DNA from: Alphaproteobacteria bacterium UBA3650
GTDB lineage: Bacteria > Pseudomonadota > Alphaproteobacteria > CAAHEQ01 > UBA3637
Assembly (NCBI GenBank): GCA_002373815.1
Contig: DFKH01000097.1
Span: 1-14,296 of the forward strand
Direction of reading: 5' to 3'
Length of the DNA stretch: 14,296 bases
Part shown: positions 13,734 through 14,296 of the stretch, piece after piece
Numbering within the stretch: the stretch's first letter is position 1
Layout: every line of letters begins with the position of its first letter
The notes under the pieces: model-generated
Seen by the model: the letters and a program-made list of their open reading frames with translations, nothing else
What the model was told of the DNA's origin: nothing
Databases searched by the model: none
Program-made: the position numbers and the translations under genes

Positions 13734-14296
13734 TTATTCTTTTTCTTCATCAGTTTTGTTTTCTTTTTTATGTAAAAGTTTATACAAATGATCTAAAATA
13801 TCTTTCCAATTGTCTTTTTGGACGATTTTCAATAAATTTTTATTGTTTAAGATATCTAAAATGGGGTTATCGCTTTTATCATAATTATTAATGTATTTTC
13901 CAGGATTATCTGCATTAGCATCAAGAGTTATAGTGATTAATCTCTCTCTTAAATTTTTAGAAATTTCATCCCCATCATCTAACTTCTGAATTTGAGTTGA
14001 CAAACCTTCATATGTCTTTGCTACAGCTTCCTTATAAGAATATTCTTCAATTAATTTTTTAGATAAATTTATTTTTCTGTTTGAAAAAATAGCAACCCAC
14101 AAAATAGGAACATATACGGGTAGCATTGCCCAAACAAGAGACCCCATTACTCGTATCCTTTCTATAGGGGTTAAATCATTTTTTGGGTTAACCAAGCTCC
14201 AGTTAAAGCAAACAGGAAGAATTGATATAGTAACCAATAAAGCTATTGCAATATAGAAAGCAATATACGTGTTTTTTCTTTCTTCTTCTTCTCTTT
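13734..14296 (-). CDS. Two-helix membrane protein with cytoplasmic domain (5' end beyond window)
   Basis: The frame is open to the right edge, so the true start is outside; a TTG at 14237 is an internal codon and not a likely start. The visible part begins with a charged stretch (REEEERKN), then a hydrophobic helix (TYIAFYIAIALLVTISIL), a short loop with NDLTPIER, and a second helix (VMGSLVWAMLPVYVPILWVAIF). About 120 residues follow, opening with NLSKKLIEEYSYKEAVAKTYEGLSTQIQ, probably helical or coiled, and ending in a Lys/Glu-rich tail. I do not recognise the family. With the PIN gene 8 bp downstream, it could be a membrane partner or sensor for the nuclease, an arrangement seen in several defence systems, but this is inference. 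Confidence 0.75.
   Translation of the reverse strand, partial: REEEERKNTYIAFYIAIALLVTISILPVCFNWSLVNPKNDLTPIERIRVMGSLVWAMLPVYVPILWVAIFSNRKINLSKKLIEEYSYKEAVAKTYEGLSTQIQKLDDGDEISKNLRERLITITLDANADNPGKYINNYDKSDNPILDILNNKNLLKIVQKDNWKDILDHLYKLLHKKENKTDEEKE

Overview
The window looks like the chromosome of an AT-rich, host-associated alphaproteobacterium. The basis is inference: the uvrC-pgsA gene order is common in Alphaproteobacteria, and the long autotransporter combines ankyrin-like, Gly-rich and EGF-like parts of a kind I associate with uncultured gut Alphaproteobacteria. No rRNA gene or complete tRNA gene is present, so the lineage cannot be fixed from this window.

Bases 1-4039 are core chromosome. 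A truncated D-Ala-D-Ala carboxypeptidase gene on the minus strand is divergent from a three-gene plus-strand run: uvrC (nucleotide excision repair), pgsA (phosphatidylglycerol synthesis) and a small lipoprotein gene. The run is followed by an AT-only hairpin resembling a terminator.

Bases 4040-8333 look like a small integrated island with one gene, an autotransporter of 1117 residues (4511-7864). It is bracketed by two copies of a composite repeat. Each copy has a minus-strand tRNA 3'-end-like segment ending in CCA (4189-4213 and 8106-8130), a terminator-like hairpin abutting its CCA side, and clusters of an 11-bp unit resembling GCATCACACTT. A third cluster (7939-7972) lies just inside the right boundary. 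I read this as att cores with arm-type integrase sites, but no integrase is present.

Bases 8334-14296 are AT-rich accessory DNA that resembles a defence island. They hold: a SLOG-family gene behind a roughly 200-nt, strongly structured leader RNA with its own consensus promoter and mutually exclusive helices; an orphan 69-residue protein; a type II restriction-modification module with a Bsp6I-family endonuclease (family specificity GCNGC), a second nuclease-like protein and a divergent C5-cytosine methyltransferase; an ASCH-domain gene coupled to the methyltransferase; and a pair encoding a two-helix membrane protein (start beyond the window) and a PIN-domain ribonuclease.

The methyltransferase promoter carries a 16-bp inverted repeat made of two mirrored GCNGC sites at the predicted transcription start, which suggests feedback from methylation onto expression. 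The most novel-looking element is the structured RNA upstream of the SLOG gene. Its helices suggest a regulatory switch feeding a gene for a predicted nucleotide-ligand-binding protein.
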